This document shows positions 17,986 to 28,226 of a stretch of 64,000 nt of DNA, in pieces. The position numbers were made by a program, and so were the translations under genes. The notes below the pieces were generated by a model that worked only from the letters and a program-made list of their open reading frames with translations, had not been told where the DNA came from and ran no database searches. This DNA is from Agrobacterium tumefaciens. GTDB lineage: Bacteria; Pseudomonadota; Alphaproteobacteria; Rhizobiales; Rhizobiaceae. Where the stretch lies: contig NZ_CP039888.1 of NCBI RefSeq assembly GCF_005221325.1, positions 868,001-932,000 of the forward strand, in the 5' to 3' direction. Every line of letters begins with the position of its first letter. Within the stretch, counting starts at the first letter, position 1.

Positions 17986-19206
17986 GTGAGCGACACGAAT
18001 CAGAACAGCCAGGGACCATCAGGACAAAACGGCGCGGGCGAAGGCAATCGCGGCCCGATCATTCCGAAGTCCCCGACCGAGGCGCTGCGGCCGGAAAAAG
18101 TGCCGGCGCCGCCGAAGCGCTCCCGCAAGGCCCACGGGCAGCTGGTGATCTTCCTGAATTTCCTGATGACGCTTGCCGTTGCCGTCTGTGTACTGGCCAT
18201 TGCCGCCTTCTATTACATGATCAATGCGTTCCAGGAGCCCGGTCCGCTCGAAACGAACACCCATTTCACCGTCCGTAACGGTGCTGGCCTCATCGAGATC
18301 GCCAATAATCTCGAGCGTAACGACATCATCTCCAACGCCCGCGTTTTCCGCCTCATGACCGGCAGCTATCTGCAGAAGGATCAGACGCTGAAAACCGGCG
18401 AATACGAGATCAAGGCCGGCGCATCGATGAAGGACATCATGCTGCTGCTCGAATCCGGCAAGTCGATCCTTTATTCCGTATCTCTGCCGGAAGGCCTGAC
18501 CGTGAAGCAGATGTTCGCGCGCCTTGCCTCAGATGAGGTGCTGGATGGCGAACTGCCCGCGACGCTGCCGCCTGAAGGCAGCCTGCGCCCCGATACGTAT
18601 CGCTTCACCCGAGGCACCAAGCGCGAAGAAATCATCAGCCAGATGAGTGCGGCGCAGGGCAAGCTGATCGACATGATCTGGGAACGTCGTGATCCTGATC
18701 TGCCGATCAAGACCGTCGAGGAATTCGTGACGCTCGCCTCGATCGTCGAGAAGGAAACCGGCAAGGATGACGAGCGCGCCCATGTCGCCTCCGTCTTCTA
18801 CAACCGTCTGAAGAAGGGCATGCGCCTGCAATCCGATCCGACGATCATCTATGGCCTGTTCGGTGGCGACGGAAAACCTTCCGATAGGCCGATCTATCAG
18901 TCGGATTTGCAGAAGCAGACGCCGTTCAACACCTATGTCATCAAGGGCCTGCCGCCGTCTCCCATCGCCAATCCAGGCCGGGCAGCGCTTGAGGCAGTCG
19001 CCAATCCATGGCGCACGGATGACCTCTATTTCGTGGCCGACGGCACCGGCGGCCACGTCTTTGCCAAGACGCTCGAAGAGCATAACGCCAATGTGCGCCG
19101 CTGGCGCAAGATCGAGGCCGAGAAGGCTGCTTCCGGCGGTAATCCCGATGTCATCGTGGACGGTCAACCGGGCGGCGCCGAGGCGGAAAAACCTGCCAAC
19201 AACTGA
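17986..19206 (+). CDS. mltG: endolytic murein transglycosylase MltG (YceG)
   Basis: Inner-membrane lytic transglycosylase that cuts nascent glycan strands. 406 residues: a Pro/Lys-rich cytoplasmic start, one membrane helix (~53-79), a LysM-like region (~93-165) and the YceG domain. The catalytic Glu is E255 in TLASIVEKETG, followed by the invariant VASVFYNRL and MRLQSDPTIIYG. The start is GTG at 17986 with AAGGA upstream. A ~35-residue Ala/Glu/Gly-rich tail follows the domain. Placement after fabF, as pabC-mltG in E. coli, is conserved. Confidence 0.94.
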   Translation: MSDTNQNSQGPSGQNGAGEGNRGPIIPKSPTEALRPEKVPAPPKRSRKAHGQLVIFLNFLMTLAVAVCVLAIAAFYYMINAFQEPGPLETNTHFTVRNGAGLIEIANNLERNDIISNARVFRLMTGSYLQKDQTLKTGEYEIKAGASMKDIMLLLESGKSILYSVSLPEGLTVKQMFARLASDEVLDGELPATLPPEGSLRPDTYRFTRGTKREEIISQMSAAQGKLIDMIWERRDPDLPIKTVEEFVTLASIVEKETGKDDERAHVASVFYNRLKKGMRLQSDPTIIYGLFGGDGKPSDRPIYQSDLQKQTPFNTYVIKGLPPSPIANPGRAALEAVANPWRTDDLYFVADGTGGHVFAKTLEEHNANVRRWRKIEAEKAASGGNPDVIVDGQPGGAEAEKPANN

Positions 19207-19274
19207 TAATCTCGACCGGGCCTTGTCATTCACAAGGCCCGGTTTCGCACGGCATGACCGGGGGGCTTCCAGAT

Positions 19275-20162
19275 ATGACATTGCAATCGATGACGGGCTT
19301 TGCGCGCAGCGAAGGAACCTCCGGCCGTTACCGCTGGGCATGGGAATTGCGTTCGGTGAACGGCAAGGGGCTCGATGTGCGCCTGCGTCTGCCGACCGGT
19401 CTCGAAGCCCTGGAAACCGGCCTGCGCGAAATTGCGGGAGAGCATCTTTCCCGCGGCAATATTCAGGCCGGCCTGACGCTGGCGATTGCGGAAAACCGGC
19501 TCGAGGCCGTGATCAACCGCGACGCGCTCGCCGCTGTTCTGGCGCTCAAGAAGGAGCTTGGCGATGTTGTCGACGACAAGCCGCTGAGCTTCGATACGTT
19601 GCTGACGATACGCGGGCTGGTGGATTTTCGCGAGGCGGAAGACGATGCCGAAGCGCAGGCGACACGCAACAGCGATGTGCTCGACGGTTTCGCTGTCGCG
19701 GTCGAGAAGCTGAAGGACATGCGCGAGCGGGAAGGGGCGTCGCTGTTCGCCATCCTGTCCGGCCATATCAACCGCATCGAGCAGCTTGCGGACATCATCG
19801 AGAATGATCCATCCCGCCAGCCCGAGCAGATCGCGGCGCGGCTCGCCCAGCAGATCGCGCTCATTGGTGACGGCGTGCACGGGCTCGACCGCGACCGCCT
19901 GCATGCCGAGGCGGCGCTGATCGCCACCAAGGCGGATCTGCGTGAAGAGATCGACCGGCTGCGTGCCCATGTCGAGGCTTCACGCGAACTGTTGGAGAAT
20001 GGCGGACCTGTCGGCCGCAAGCTCGATTTTCTTGCACAGGAATTTAACCGCGAGTCGAATACAATCTGTTCCAAATCGAATGCCAGTGCGGTAACCGCAG
20101 CGGGCATAGAGTTGAAAGTGGTGATCGACCAGTTTCGCGAACAGGTACAAAATCTGGAGTAG
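19275..20162 (+). CDS. yicC: YicC-family endoribonuclease / stress protein
   Basis: 295 residues from [14 protein letters not shown], with the N-terminal YicC signature [18 protein letters not shown] and the C-terminal DUF1732 part [22 protein letters not shown]. YicC proteins act in RNA turnover in E. coli (reported endoribonuclease), a role not visible in the sequence itself. It is 5 bp upstream of gmk and certainly cotranscribed. ATG at 19275 is used rather than 19254 because the family begins there. Confidence 0.92.
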   Translation: MTLQSMTGFARSEGTSGRYRWAWELRSVNGKGLDVRLRLPTGLEALETGLREIAGEHLSRGNIQAGLTLAIAENRLEAVINRDALAAVLALKKELGDVVDDKPLSFDTLLTIRGLVDFREAEDDAEAQATRNSDVLDGFAVAVEKLKDMREREGASLFAILSGHINRIEQLADIIENDPSRQPEQIAARLAQQIALIGDGVHGLDRDRLHAEAALIATKADLREEIDRLRAHVEASRELLENGGPVGRKLDFLAQEFNRESNTICSKSNASAVTAAGIELKVVIDQFREQVQNLE

Positions 20163-20167
20163 ACCCC

Positions 20168-20830
20168 ATGGTCCCGGTGAATAATTCTCCCGTCACGATT
20201 GCCCGCAGAGGGCTGATGCTGGTGATTTCTTCGCCATCGGGCGCAGGCAAATCCACGATCGCGCGCAACCTGCTCGAGAAAGACAAGAACATCAGCCTTT
20301 CCGTCAGCGTCACGACGCGTCCGCGCCGCCAGAGCGAGATCGAAGGCATCCACTATCACTTCATCTCCAAGCGTGATTTCGAGCGCATGCGCGACGGTGA
20401 CGAGTTGCTGGAATGGGCCGAAGTCCACGGCAATTTCTACGGCACGCCGCGCGAGCCGGTCGAAGCGGCGATGGCCGCCGGCCGCGACATGCTGTTCGAT
20501 ATCGACTGGCAGGGCGCCGAGCAGCTGCAGGACAAGATGAAGGCTGACGTCGTTTCGATCTTCATCCTGCCGCCGACCATGACCGAGTTGCAGTCACGCC
20601 TGCACCGCCGCGCCGAAGATACCGAAGAGGTCATCAAGACCCGCCTCCTCAATTCCCGCTCAGAGATCGAACACTGGCGCGACTATGACTATGTCATCCT
20701 CAACGACGACCTGCAGGCCGCCTTCGAGGGCATAGAAGCGATCGTCAAGGCCGAACGCGTCCGCCGCGACCGCCGCCACGGCATGTTCGACTTCGTGAGG
20801 GCGTTGCTTGAGGAAGAGCCGAAGCTCTGA
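20168..20830 (+). CDS. gmk: guanylate kinase
   Basis: Phosphorylates GMP to GDP. 220 residues, P-loop [10 protein letters not shown] (K28), GMP-binding motifs [21 protein letters not shown] and [13 protein letters not shown], and [12 protein letters not shown]. The ~14-residue N-terminal extension is common in rhizobia. The yicC-gmk pair is conserved in many bacteria. Confidence 0.96.
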   Translation: MVPVNNSPVTIARRGLMLVISSPSGAGKSTIARNLLEKDKNISLSVSVTTRPRRQSEIEGIHYHFISKRDFERMRDGDELLEWAEVHGNFYGTPREPVEAAMAAGRDMLFDIDWQGAEQLQDKMKADVVSIFILPPTMTELQSRLHRRAEDTEEVIKTRLLNSRSEIEHWRDYDYVILNDDLQAAFEGIEAIVKAERVRRDRRHGMFDFVRALLEEEPKL

Positions 20831-20846
20831 GGGAAGCCGTTTTGTT

Positions 20847-21296
20847 CTATTTCTGGAGTGAGGCCGGCAAATCGACTTGAATTTCCAACGGAATGAAGTG
20901 CTTCAGGTTTTCGGTTATCACGGTCAGATTATAGACTTGTGCGGTGGCGGCAATGATCAGGTCGGCAAGGCCGGGATGACGGCCTTTGCTGTTTGCAATA
21001 TCCTCCATCGCTCCCGCTACACGGGCAACCGCGACATCCATTGGCAATATTCGATCTCCGAAGTTTTCGGTCAGAGAACTCAGCCAGCCGTTCAGACGTT
21101 TGGCGCGATCGACGGCGCCCTTGCGAACAAGATATCCTATTCCCTTTTGGATTTCCGTAACGGTCATCGCTGACAGATAAAGTGTATCGGCCTCGCCCTG
21201 CACATGGAACCATGTGCGGGTCGCTTCGGATGGGATGGGCTTGTCGGGAGCAAATCGGGATATGATATTGGTATCGAGCAGGAAGCCGTTACTCAA
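20847..21296 (-). CDS. VapC-type PIN-domain toxin
   Basis: 149 residues. PIN acidic residues are visible: D8 in FLLDTNIISRF, E in AMTVTEIQKGI, and D in GLADLIIAATAQ. VapC toxins are Mg2+-dependent RNases that usually cut tRNA or rRNA. The start is TTG at 21296, inside the last codons of the antitoxin gene (8-bp overlap), which fixes it because the PIN core begins at once. The family target cannot be predicted. Confidence 0.88.
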   Translation of the reverse strand: MSNGFLLDTNIISRFAPDKPIPSEATRTWFHVQGEADTLYLSAMTVTEIQKGIGYLVRKGAVDRAKRLNGWLSSLTENFGDRILPMDVAVARVAGAMEDIANSKGRHPGLADLIIAATAQVYNLTVITENLKHFIPLEIQVDLPASLQK

Positions 21297-21543
21297 AATC
21301 GATTTCCCTCATGGTCGATGGATTGCGCGACAGATCCACGCCGCCCGGATAGGTTAGCAGGAAATCACCGAAATTGGCGGGCGGTGTCTTCAGCGCCTTT
21401 TTTGCTGCTTCGGCCGCCTCAACGGAAACGAGCACCGCTGCCGGTTTGCCGTGACGAGTGATCGTCACGAACTCGCCCTTCGCTGCTTCATCGATCAGTG
21501 TGGCAAAACCGGCTTTTGCTTCGGCAACGCTCATGCTCGACAT
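21289..21543 (-). CDS. Phd/YefM-type antitoxin
   Basis: 84 residues from MSSMSVAEAKAGFATLIDEAAKGEFVTITRHGKPAAVLVSV, the Phd/YefM DNA-binding fold. The acidic, flexible C-terminus should wrap the toxin. A perfect GGAGG five bases before ATG at 21543 decides the start against the in-frame ATG at 21555, which overlaps that ribosome-binding site. It forms an operon with the PIN toxin and probably represses its own promoter between 21544 and 21633. Confidence 0.87.
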   Translation of the reverse strand: MSSMSVAEAKAGFATLIDEAAKGEFVTITRHGKPAAVLVSVEAAEAAKKALKTPPANFGDFLLTYPGGVDLSRNPSTMREIDFE

Positions 21544-21633
21544 ATTTGCCTCCAAAAATGACCATATATGGACACAATAGTAGAGCGCAGAGTTGCAAGC
21601 AACCTCCGTCGTTGCCGTCTGCCTGACCTTGCC

Positions 21634-22464
21634 TTAAAGGCAGTTCGCCAACGTCACGAATTCCTCCACCGACAATGTCTCCGCCCGTCGTGTAGGGTCG
21701 ATCCCGGCCTTTTCCAGCAGCGTTTCTCCGCCAAGGCTCTTCACGCTCTGGCGCAGCATCTTGCGGCGCTGGCCGAAGGCTGCTTCCGTGACCCTTTCAA
21801 GCTTGGCGACGTCGCAGGGCAATGGCTTGTCCTTCGGCAAAAGGTGCACGACGGTCGAAGTCACCTTTGGCGGTGGGCTGAATGCCTGGGGCGGAACGTC
21901 GAAGGCCATTTCCGAAACGGTGCGCCAGCCGGCGAGAACGCCAAGACGGCCGTAGTGATTGTCGCCTTCTTCGGCTACGATACGCTGGCCGACTTCCTTC
22001 TGGAACATCAGCGTCATGGAGAGCCAGAAGGGCGGCCACGCCTTCGGCAGCAGCCAGTTGACCAGCAATTGTGTGCCGACGTTATAGGGCAGGTTGGCGA
22101 TGATGCGCACGGGCTCCACGGCGGGAACCAGCGCTTCGAAATCCGTCTTCAGCGCATCGCCCTCGATGACCTCGAGCCGTCCGGGATAATGCGCTTCGAT
22201 TTCCGCAAGAACGGGCAGGCAGCGGCTGTCGCGCTCGACGGCGATGACCTTTTTCGCACCGAGCGACAGAATGGCACGGGTAAGGCCGCCGGGACCGGGG
22301 CCGACTTCGATCACCGTCACCCCATCGAGCGGCCCGGCGGTGCGGGCGATCTTCTGGGTCAGATTGAGGTCGAACAGGAAATTCTGACCGAGCGATTTCT
22401 TCGCATCGAGCCCATGGCGCTGGATGACATCGCGCAGTGGTGGCAGTCCATCGATGGCGGCCAT
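21634..22464 (-). CDS. rsmA: 16S rRNA (adenine1518/1519-N6)-dimethyltransferase
   Basis: 276 residues. [12 protein letters not shown] at the start, SAM motif [16 protein letters not shown] (~51-66), and catalytic NLPYNVG (124-130) identify KsgA/RsmA, which dimethylates two adenines in helix 45. The start ATG shares its A with the pdxA stop (TAATG), so translation is coupled. Confidence 0.96.
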   Translation of the reverse strand: MAAIDGLPPLRDVIQRHGLDAKKSLGQNFLFDLNLTQKIARTAGPLDGVTVIEVGPGPGGLTRAILSLGAKKVIAVERDSRCLPVLAEIEAHYPGRLEVIEGDALKTDFEALVPAVEPVRIIANLPYNVGTQLLVNWLLPKAWPPFWLSMTLMFQKEVGQRIVAEEGDNHYGRLGVLAGWRTVSEMAFDVPPQAFSPPPKVTSTVVHLLPKDKPLPCDVAKLERVTEAAFGQRRKMLRQSVKSLGGETLLEKAGIDPTRRAETLSVEEFVTLANCL

Positions 22465-23486
22465 TAAGCGCCAACCCGGCTGCGGACGGAAATCTCCGCC
22501 GCCATCGTCAGCGCCGCCACGAGGCTCGCCTCATTGGCAATGCCCTGGCCGGCAATGCCGAAGGCGGTGCCATGGTCGGGCGAGGTGCGGATGAAGGGCA
22601 GACCCAGCGTGACATTGACCGAATCGTCAAAGCCGAGCGCCTTGGCCGGAATGAGTGCCTGATCGTGATACATGCACACCGCGACGTCATAACGCTTGCG
22701 GGCGGCATCGTGGAACATGGTGTCGGCGGGCAGGGGACCGAAAGCGTCGATGCCGTCTTTCCGCAACCGTATGGTCGCCGGATGAACCACATCGCGATCC
22801 TCTGTGCCCAGCGCGCCATCCTCACCCGCATGCGGGTTAAGGCCTGCGACAGCCAGACGCGGCGCCGCTATGCCGAATTTTTCCCGCAGATCGGTATCGA
22901 TGATCCGGCATGTCGTGACGATCAACTCTTCCGTCAGGGCGGCCGATACGTCTTTCACCGGAATATGGATGGTTACCGGCACGACCCGAACCTTCGGGCC
23001 GGCAATCATCATCACCGGCGTTACCGGCTTGCCCGTCTGGCGCAGGGCGAGATCGGCCAGAAATTCCGTATGACCGGGAAAACCGAAACCAGCTTCGTAA
23101 AGCACGGATTTCGCAATGGGGTTGGTGACGACAGCCGCAGCCTTGCCTTCGACCGTCAGGGAAACGGCCATCTCGATGGCCTTGATCGTCGCATGGGCAG
23201 CGCCGACATGCGGCTGACCCGCCTGTACTTCAAAACCGACAGGAAGGGGAAGGATGGGGAAAGCCCGCTCGAACAAGCTGACAGCGTCTTCCGTATCGCA
23301 GGTCTCGATATTGACCGGCACACCGATCATCGCCGCGCGGCTTGCCACCACATCGGGGTCGCCGATGAAGATGAACGGCGGCACGCCATTCTCCCGGCGC
23401 TTCGCCCAGGCGTTGATGGCGATATCGGGGCCGATACCGGCTGGATCTCCCTGTGTCAGGGCAAGCGGCAGGGATGCATGTGTCAC
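22464..23486 (-). CDS. pdxA: 4-hydroxythreonine-4-phosphate dehydrogenase
   Basis: Pyridoxal-phosphate biosynthesis. 340 residues starting [15 protein letters not shown]. The three metal-binding histidines lie in [19 protein letters not shown] and [10 protein letters not shown]. It is in the usual surA-pdxA-rsmA order, 26 bp after the SurA-like gene. Confidence 0.96.
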   Translation of the reverse strand: MTHASLPLALTQGDPAGIGPDIAINAWAKRRENGVPPFIFIGDPDVVASRAAMIGVPVNIETCDTEDAVSLFERAFPILPLPVGFEVQAGQPHVGAAHATIKAIEMAVSLTVEGKAAAVVTNPIAKSVLYEAGFGFPGHTEFLADLALRQTGKPVTPVMMIAGPKVRVVPVTIHIPVKDVSAALTEELIVTTCRIIDTDLREKFGIAAPRLAVAGLNPHAGEDGALGTEDRDVVHPATIRLRKDGIDAFGPLPADTMFHDAARKRYDVAVCMYHDQALIPAKALGFDDSVNVTLGLPFIRTSPDHGTAFGIAGQGIANEASLVAALTMAAEISVRSRVGA

Positions 23487-23512
23487 GGAAAGACCCGGTT
23501 CTCGTATTAATA

Positions 23513-24460
23513 TCAGGTGTTGACGATCTGCGCCTTCTTGCGCAGTTCCTCGATATATTTCTTCTCGTTCGGGTTTTCGCCGTCCTTGGCCTTCATCAGG
23601 TCTTCGGCCTTGAACACCATTTCCGCGGCATAGTCGTCGGAAACCTGACGTTGCTTGCAGATGGCCAGATATTCGACGCCCTTCTCGGTCACACGCGTGC
23701 CGGTGGTGCCGCCTTCCTTGGTCTTTTCGATCAGCGCCTTCCAGTCTTCCGGAAGCTCCGGCGCAAGAATGCGTCCAAGGTCCTTGATTGCCACGTCACG
23801 CATCGTTGCGGCAAAGCTCATGGCCTGGTCGCAGCCGGGGTAGCGCTTGCGCGAGGCTTCAGCCTCGGCCTTGCGCTTGCCGGTAATGGCGTTGCGCTTC
23901 GCTTCCGGGATGACGAAGATGACCTGCTGCAGGAAATATTCTGTCGTCACGGGCTTCTCGCCGCGCTCCTTCAGGCGGGTGACGAGATCCTGGTTCGACA
24001 TCTTGCCGCGCGCGCCGTAACGGGCGTTGACGAGGCGCGGCCAGCTCATCTGAACGGCGATGAAGGCCTTGAAGTGCTCGGCGCCGACGCCTGCCTGTGC
24101 AAGCACTTTCGTCAGTTGCTCGGGCTTCATTTTATTATTGCCGGCAAACCGCGCGAATGCGGCGTCGACGTCCTGCGTGCTGACCGACATCTTCACGCGG
24201 CCGATCTCTTCGCGCTTCAATGCCTCGTCGACCAGCTGCTCGCGGGCTTTTTCGTTGAGATTGCCGGACTGGCGCTGCAGCTTGAGGAAGGCTACGCGTC
24301 TTGCGATATCATCATTGGTGATGGGGGTCTTGTTGACGACGATCTTGACGGTGCTGTCGGCGAAGGCCTGGCCGGCATAAGGCACAATGGCCATGGGAAC
24401 GGCGAAAATCGCAAAGGCAAAAGCAGCGCCACGCAAAGCCGACTTTCCGAAATTCATCAT
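23513..24460 (-). CDS. SurA-like periplasmic chaperone with divergent PPIase domain
   Basis: About 315 residues from [19 protein letters not shown], a clear signal peptide ending near AFA. The N-terminal SurA chaperone domain follows ([26 protein letters not shown]). The second half aligns in position with a parvulin domain ([16 protein letters not shown] ... [17 protein letters not shown]) but lacks the usual FxxxAxxxS and GGDLG motifs, so isomerase activity is doubtful. GGGAGAAG before ATG at 24460 supports this start over the ORF start at 24658. The operon surA-pdxA-rsmA folds and modifies different targets; only position links them. Confidence 0.82.
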   Translation of the reverse strand: MMNFGKSALRGAAFAFAIFAVPMAIVPYAGQAFADSTVKIVVNKTPITNDDIARRVAFLKLQRQSGNLNEKAREQLVDEALKREEIGRVKMSVSTQDVDAAFARFAGNNKMKPEQLTKVLAQAGVGAEHFKAFIAVQMSWPRLVNARYGARGKMSNQDLVTRLKERGEKPVTTEYFLQQVIFVIPEAKRNAITGKRKAEAEASRKRYPGCDQAMSFAATMRDVAIKDLGRILAPELPEDWKALIEKTKEGGTTGTRVTEKGVEYLAICKQRQVSDDYAAEMVFKAEDLMKAKDGENPNEKKYIEELRKKAQIVNT

Positions 24461-24716
24461 ATGCTTCTCCCTTTCGTCGGCCAGGGTCCTTGCCCTGTTC
24501 CGCCAATCTGTTCCGCCCGAAGCGGGGAATATCGAACTCCCCGGCTTTTCAGACCTGCACCTTGCGCATCCGCAACACGAATTTGCCACGTATATATCAT
24601 CGCGATCCACAAGACGGCAATGTGTCGGTTTGTTGAAAGAAAACCCGATAGGTTTCATGTCCGGCCGACACTGGCGTGTTGTTGCGGCGAAACCGTGGCT
24701 TTACTGACCAAATGGC

Positions 24717-24750
24717 AAAAAGGCAGGCCACGATGTTACGTGACCTGCCT
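24717..24750 (-). terminator. intrinsic terminator of the lptF-lptG-lptD operon
   Basis: 12-bp arms at 24721-24732 and 24739-24750 with one G-T pair; on the minus strand they are followed by TTTT. It lies 7 bp past the lptD stop and separates the LPS-transport operon from the SurA-like gene, which therefore needs a promoter between 24461 and 24716. Confidence 0.8.
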
Positions 24751-24756
24751 TTAAAC

Positions 24757-27138
24757 TCAGTAGTTGTTTGGTTTCCAGCCGATGTCCATGTCATTCCAGT
24801 CCTCATTGGCCGAACCGACGCTGACGTCGCCGAGCGTGCGGAAGGCGAGGCGCGCATTGATCGACCAGTCATTGGCGGCCTGGCGGCTGGAATTGATATT
24901 ACCCTCGTCGGAGTAGCTGACCGTCAAGATCGTGCATTCGTCCTGATAGGCAATGCCGATACGGCGCTCGGCGGCAAATTTTCCGTTCAGATCGTAGTTG
25001 ATCGAGCCGAACAGCGACCAGTTGTCGTCCATGCGCAGCGAACCGGAAGCCTGGATGATATCGCGGTTTTCGTTATAGCCGTATTCCGGCTGTGCCTTGA
25101 CCTGCGTGTAGCTGAGCTTGCCGTTGATGCGGCGATCCGAATAGCTGATGCCCGTTTCCGACCGGTTGATTTCGAAATTGTCCTTGTCGAGACGCAGGCT
25201 CGAGGACAGCGAAAGACCGATCGGTGCATCGAAGGCAGCCATGGCGACATAATCCGAACGATCGGATTCGAGGCCGGAATTGGCGCCCACATTCAGAAGG
25301 TCGTAGGAGGCGAAGGAATTGTCGCCCGCCAGATGGAAGGACTGACCGGCAATCGCACGAATGCCGTAACCATTGTCGAACGTGCCGTTATAACGGAAGC
25401 CGATATTCGCACGCGTGCCGCCTTCGATGCGGTCGAAGCCGGAGAACTTGTCGCGCTCGAACAGGTTGGTAGCGTCGAATACGAAGGCCTGCGCATCCTC
25501 GTTCGGGAAACGACCGGCATATTGCTCGTTCGGCCGCACGAAAATCTGCGCGATCGGCTCGATCACATGGCTGCTGTTGAGGGCCGTGAACAGCCAGGGA
25601 TAACGCACTTCAAGGCCACCGGTGACCATGCCGCGCAACGCCGCATCGTCATGGATCATGCCTTCATAAGCATAGGAGGTGCCACCGGAGGTGAAGCTCG
25701 CCGCGGTCATGTCGGTCCACAGCGCGTCGCCGCGCGCTGCAAGGATCGGCGTGATCTGCAGGCCGCTATCCATCGTGAGGGTGCGCTTCCATTCCGCTTC
25801 GGTTGACAGGCGCGTATACGAGCCTTCCAGACCGTTGAAGCGCGGGAAACCGCCCATCGCGTAAGAATCCTGCGTCGTACGGCTGATGCTCGTGAAGTTC
25901 GTGGTCAGCGAAAGCTCGCCGCCATAGATCGGGTCCGGCAGGAAGTAACGATAGTCTACGACCGGATGAACGATCGCCTGCTTGCGTTCCTTGAGCTCCG
26001 AATTATCCGTGTCCTGAACGTTGAAGTAATAACCGCGGGCATCGAAGCTGTTGCGCTCGCCAGTGCCGGCCAGATAAATCTGGTTGGTCTGGACGTCGTT
26101 CTTGTAACCCTTCAGGCTGTAGGTACGCGAGAAGTTATTGTCGGTCTGCACCATGGCATCCCAGCCGAAGGCCCAGCGGGGATTGATGCTGAAATCACCC
26201 TTCGTCGCCACCATGCCGCGCTCATCGTTCAACGCGTCACTCGTTCCGGAGATGAACGTATCCGAGGATTGCTGGCTGATGCCGGCAATCGTCAGCGTGT
26301 GCATGCCGGTTTCGAAACGCTGGCGCAACTCGGCCTGGAGAAGCAGGCCCTGTTTTGTGTAATAGGTCGGCGTGACCGTGACGTCGGACGTATCGGACAG
26401 AACCTGGAAATAGGGGACACCGATACCGAAGCCGAGCTTGTTGGTCATGCTCATCTGCGGGAACAGGAAACCGGACTTCCGCTTGACCGTATTATCCGGA
26501 ACCGTGAGGAACGGGATATAGGCGATCGAATGGCCGAAAAGCTGCAGGCGGGCCTTTTCCAGCCGCACCGTATGGGTCTTGCCGTCCTGAATGACGCGCT
26601 CAGCCTTGACCTGCCATAGCGGCGCCTTTTCAGGGCGTTCGGCGCAAGGCAAACAGGCGGTGTAGACGCCGTTGTTGAGGACCATCATGTCGCTGTTGAG
26701 ACGCTCGGCGCTTTCGCCCGCGATACGGGTATTGTCCGTGGTCTCGACGCGCAGGGCATTCACGAAGCCCTGACCGAAATCGTCGGTGACGTCCATTTCG
26801 TCGGCATAGATCTTGTTGCCGCCCGGCTCGACCAGTTCGATGTTGCCATGGGCAATCACGCGACCGGTCTGCTGGTTGTATTCCACTTGCTGGGCCACCA
26901 TGCGGTAGCCCGAATATTTCATGCGAACCACACCCTTCGCGATGACGCGCTGGGCATCGCGGTTATAGGTCAGTTCATTTGCTGTAAGCAGGAGTTTCGA
27001 ATCGTCTTGGCTTGCCGACGCGAGCAGTCCATCCTGGCCGAAAGCGACCGGGCTGGATGCCAAATACGCGCACACAGCGGCACCTGTCAGAAGGGCCGTC
27101 CAAAGCCGCCTGATATTCCCGCGGTCATATACCGCCAC
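24757..27138 (-). CDS. lptD: LPS-assembly outer-membrane protein LptD
   Basis: 793 residues: signal peptide (to about AFG), an N-terminal OstA/LptA-like jellyroll (LLTANELTYNRDAQRVIAKG; VEYNQQTGRVIAHGNIEL), then a large beta-barrel with the LptD motifs KSGFLFPQ and GVPYFQVLSDTSDVTVTPTYYT. It inserts lipopolysaccharide into the outer leaflet with LptE. The start is GTG at 27138, its G shared with the lptG stop (TAGTG). Confidence 0.94.
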   Translation of the reverse strand: MAVYDRGNIRRLWTALLTGAAVCAYLASSPVAFGQDGLLASASQDDSKLLLTANELTYNRDAQRVIAKGVVRMKYSGYRMVAQQVEYNQQTGRVIAHGNIELVEPGGNKIYADEMDVTDDFGQGFVNALRVETTDNTRIAGESAERLNSDMMVLNNGVYTACLPCAERPEKAPLWQVKAERVIQDGKTHTVRLEKARLQLFGHSIAYIPFLTVPDNTVKRKSGFLFPQMSMTNKLGFGIGVPYFQVLSDTSDVTVTPTYYTKQGLLLQAELRQRFETGMHTLTIAGISQQSSDTFISGTSDALNDERGMVATKGDFSINPRWAFGWDAMVQTDNNFSRTYSLKGYKNDVQTNQIYLAGTGERNSFDARGYYFNVQDTDNSELKERKQAIVHPVVDYRYFLPDPIYGGELSLTTNFTSISRTTQDSYAMGGFPRFNGLEGSYTRLSTEAEWKRTLTMDSGLQITPILAARGDALWTDMTAASFTSGGTSYAYEGMIHDDAALRGMVTGGLEVRYPWLFTALNSSHVIEPIAQIFVRPNEQYAGRFPNEDAQAFVFDATNLFERDKFSGFDRIEGGTRANIGFRYNGTFDNGYGIRAIAGQSFHLAGDNSFASYDLLNVGANSGLESDRSDYVAMAAFDAPIGLSLSSSLRLDKDNFEINRSETGISYSDRRINGKLSYTQVKAQPEYGYNENRDIIQASGSLRMDDNWSLFGSINYDLNGKFAAERRIGIAYQDECTILTVSYSDEGNINSSRQAANDWSINARLAFRTLGDVSVGSANEDWNDMDIGWKPNNY

Positions 27139-28226
27139 TAGCCGTCCTCCTGATGAAGCAGAATGGTTGCCCCCAAAGCCAACGCCACGATGACTGGAAC
27201 CCAGACAGCGACGCTGGGAGGGACAACACCACCACTCCCGAATGCCCTTACGAGCACGGTTACTACATAAAGCACGAAGCCGGAAACGATTCCACCCAGA
27301 ATCACGGAGCGCGATTGGGCGAAGCGGCTGAACTTTAATGAAACGGTCGCGGCGATCAAGGTCATCGCGACCAGAAGCAGGGGCGTCGATAGCAGGAAAT
27401 GATACTGCGTCTCAAGCGCCTTTGAAGATAGTCCAAAGGACTTTGCAACTTCGATCTTGTGAGAAAGGTCAAAGAAAGCAACGGTTTCCGTCTGCGTCAT
27501 GCGCTCTTGAACGAATTCCCGTCTCAGATTGGTACTGATCCGTGTGCTTTCTTGCCGAACTGGCACATGTCCGGCGCGCGTTTCCGAAACGCCGTTAAGA
27601 AGCCAGTAACCATCTTCCAATTTAGCCGACTTCGCATCCTTCCGCGAGACGATGTTTCCGTCCTTGTCGAGGTCGATGAGAACCACGTCGAGAAGCATCG
27701 TTCCGTTGTCTTCGAAGCTCTTGGCGCCGATGATCGTATCCTGGCCGCCGCTCGACTGGCGCATCCACGGAATGATCTCCTGCTGGCGGCCGCCGCCTGC
27801 TTCGTTGCGCAGGCCGGCCTCCATGGCCAGCGACTTGTTCTGGCCCCATGCGGCGATGGGGTTGAGGACCATGATCGACAGGATACCGATGAAAACCGCA
27901 CCGAGCACGAAAGGGAGGATGAATTGCCATGCGGAAATGCCGGCCGCACGCGTCACCACCAGTTCGTAACGCCGGTTGAGCGAGATCAGCGTCGTCATGC
28001 CGACGAAAAGCGCGATGAAGGGAACGGTCTGTTGCAGGATCAGCGGCAGGCGAAGCGCCGTCAGGCCGAGGGCGGCCGGAACGGAGTAGCCGGGCAGGCC
28101 GGACATGCGCCGAGCCGTTTCGCTGAAATCGGCGAGATAGATGATCGACGATACGCCGAGCAGGAACCAGACTGCGGTGATCAGATATCGCTTCAGGAAA
28201 TAGCGGGCGAGCGTGTTGAAAATCAT
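27138..28226 (-). CDS. lptG: LPS export permease LptG
   Basis: 362 residues, YjgP/YjgQ family: MIFNTLARYFLKRYLITAVWF, three N-terminal membrane helices, a periplasmic beta-jellyroll (~130-260) and three C-terminal helices. With LptF and LptB2 it extracts LPS from the inner membrane. Order after lptF distinguishes it as LptG. Its start overlaps the lptF stop by 4 bp. Confidence 0.92.
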   Translation of the reverse strand: MIFNTLARYFLKRYLITAVWFLLGVSSIIYLADFSETARRMSGLPGYSVPAALGLTALRLPLILQQTVPFIALFVGMTTLISLNRRYELVVTRAAGISAWQFILPFVLGAVFIGILSIMVLNPIAAWGQNKSLAMEAGLRNEAGGGRQQEIIPWMRQSSGGQDTIIGAKSFEDNGTMLLDVVLIDLDKDGNIVSRKDAKSAKLEDGYWLLNGVSETRAGHVPVRQESTRISTNLRREFVQERMTQTETVAFFDLSHKIEVAKSFGLSSKALETQYHFLLSTPLLLVAMTLIAATVSLKFSRFAQSRSVILGGIVSGFVLYVVTVLVRAFGSGGVVPPSVAVWVPVIVALALGATILLHQEDG

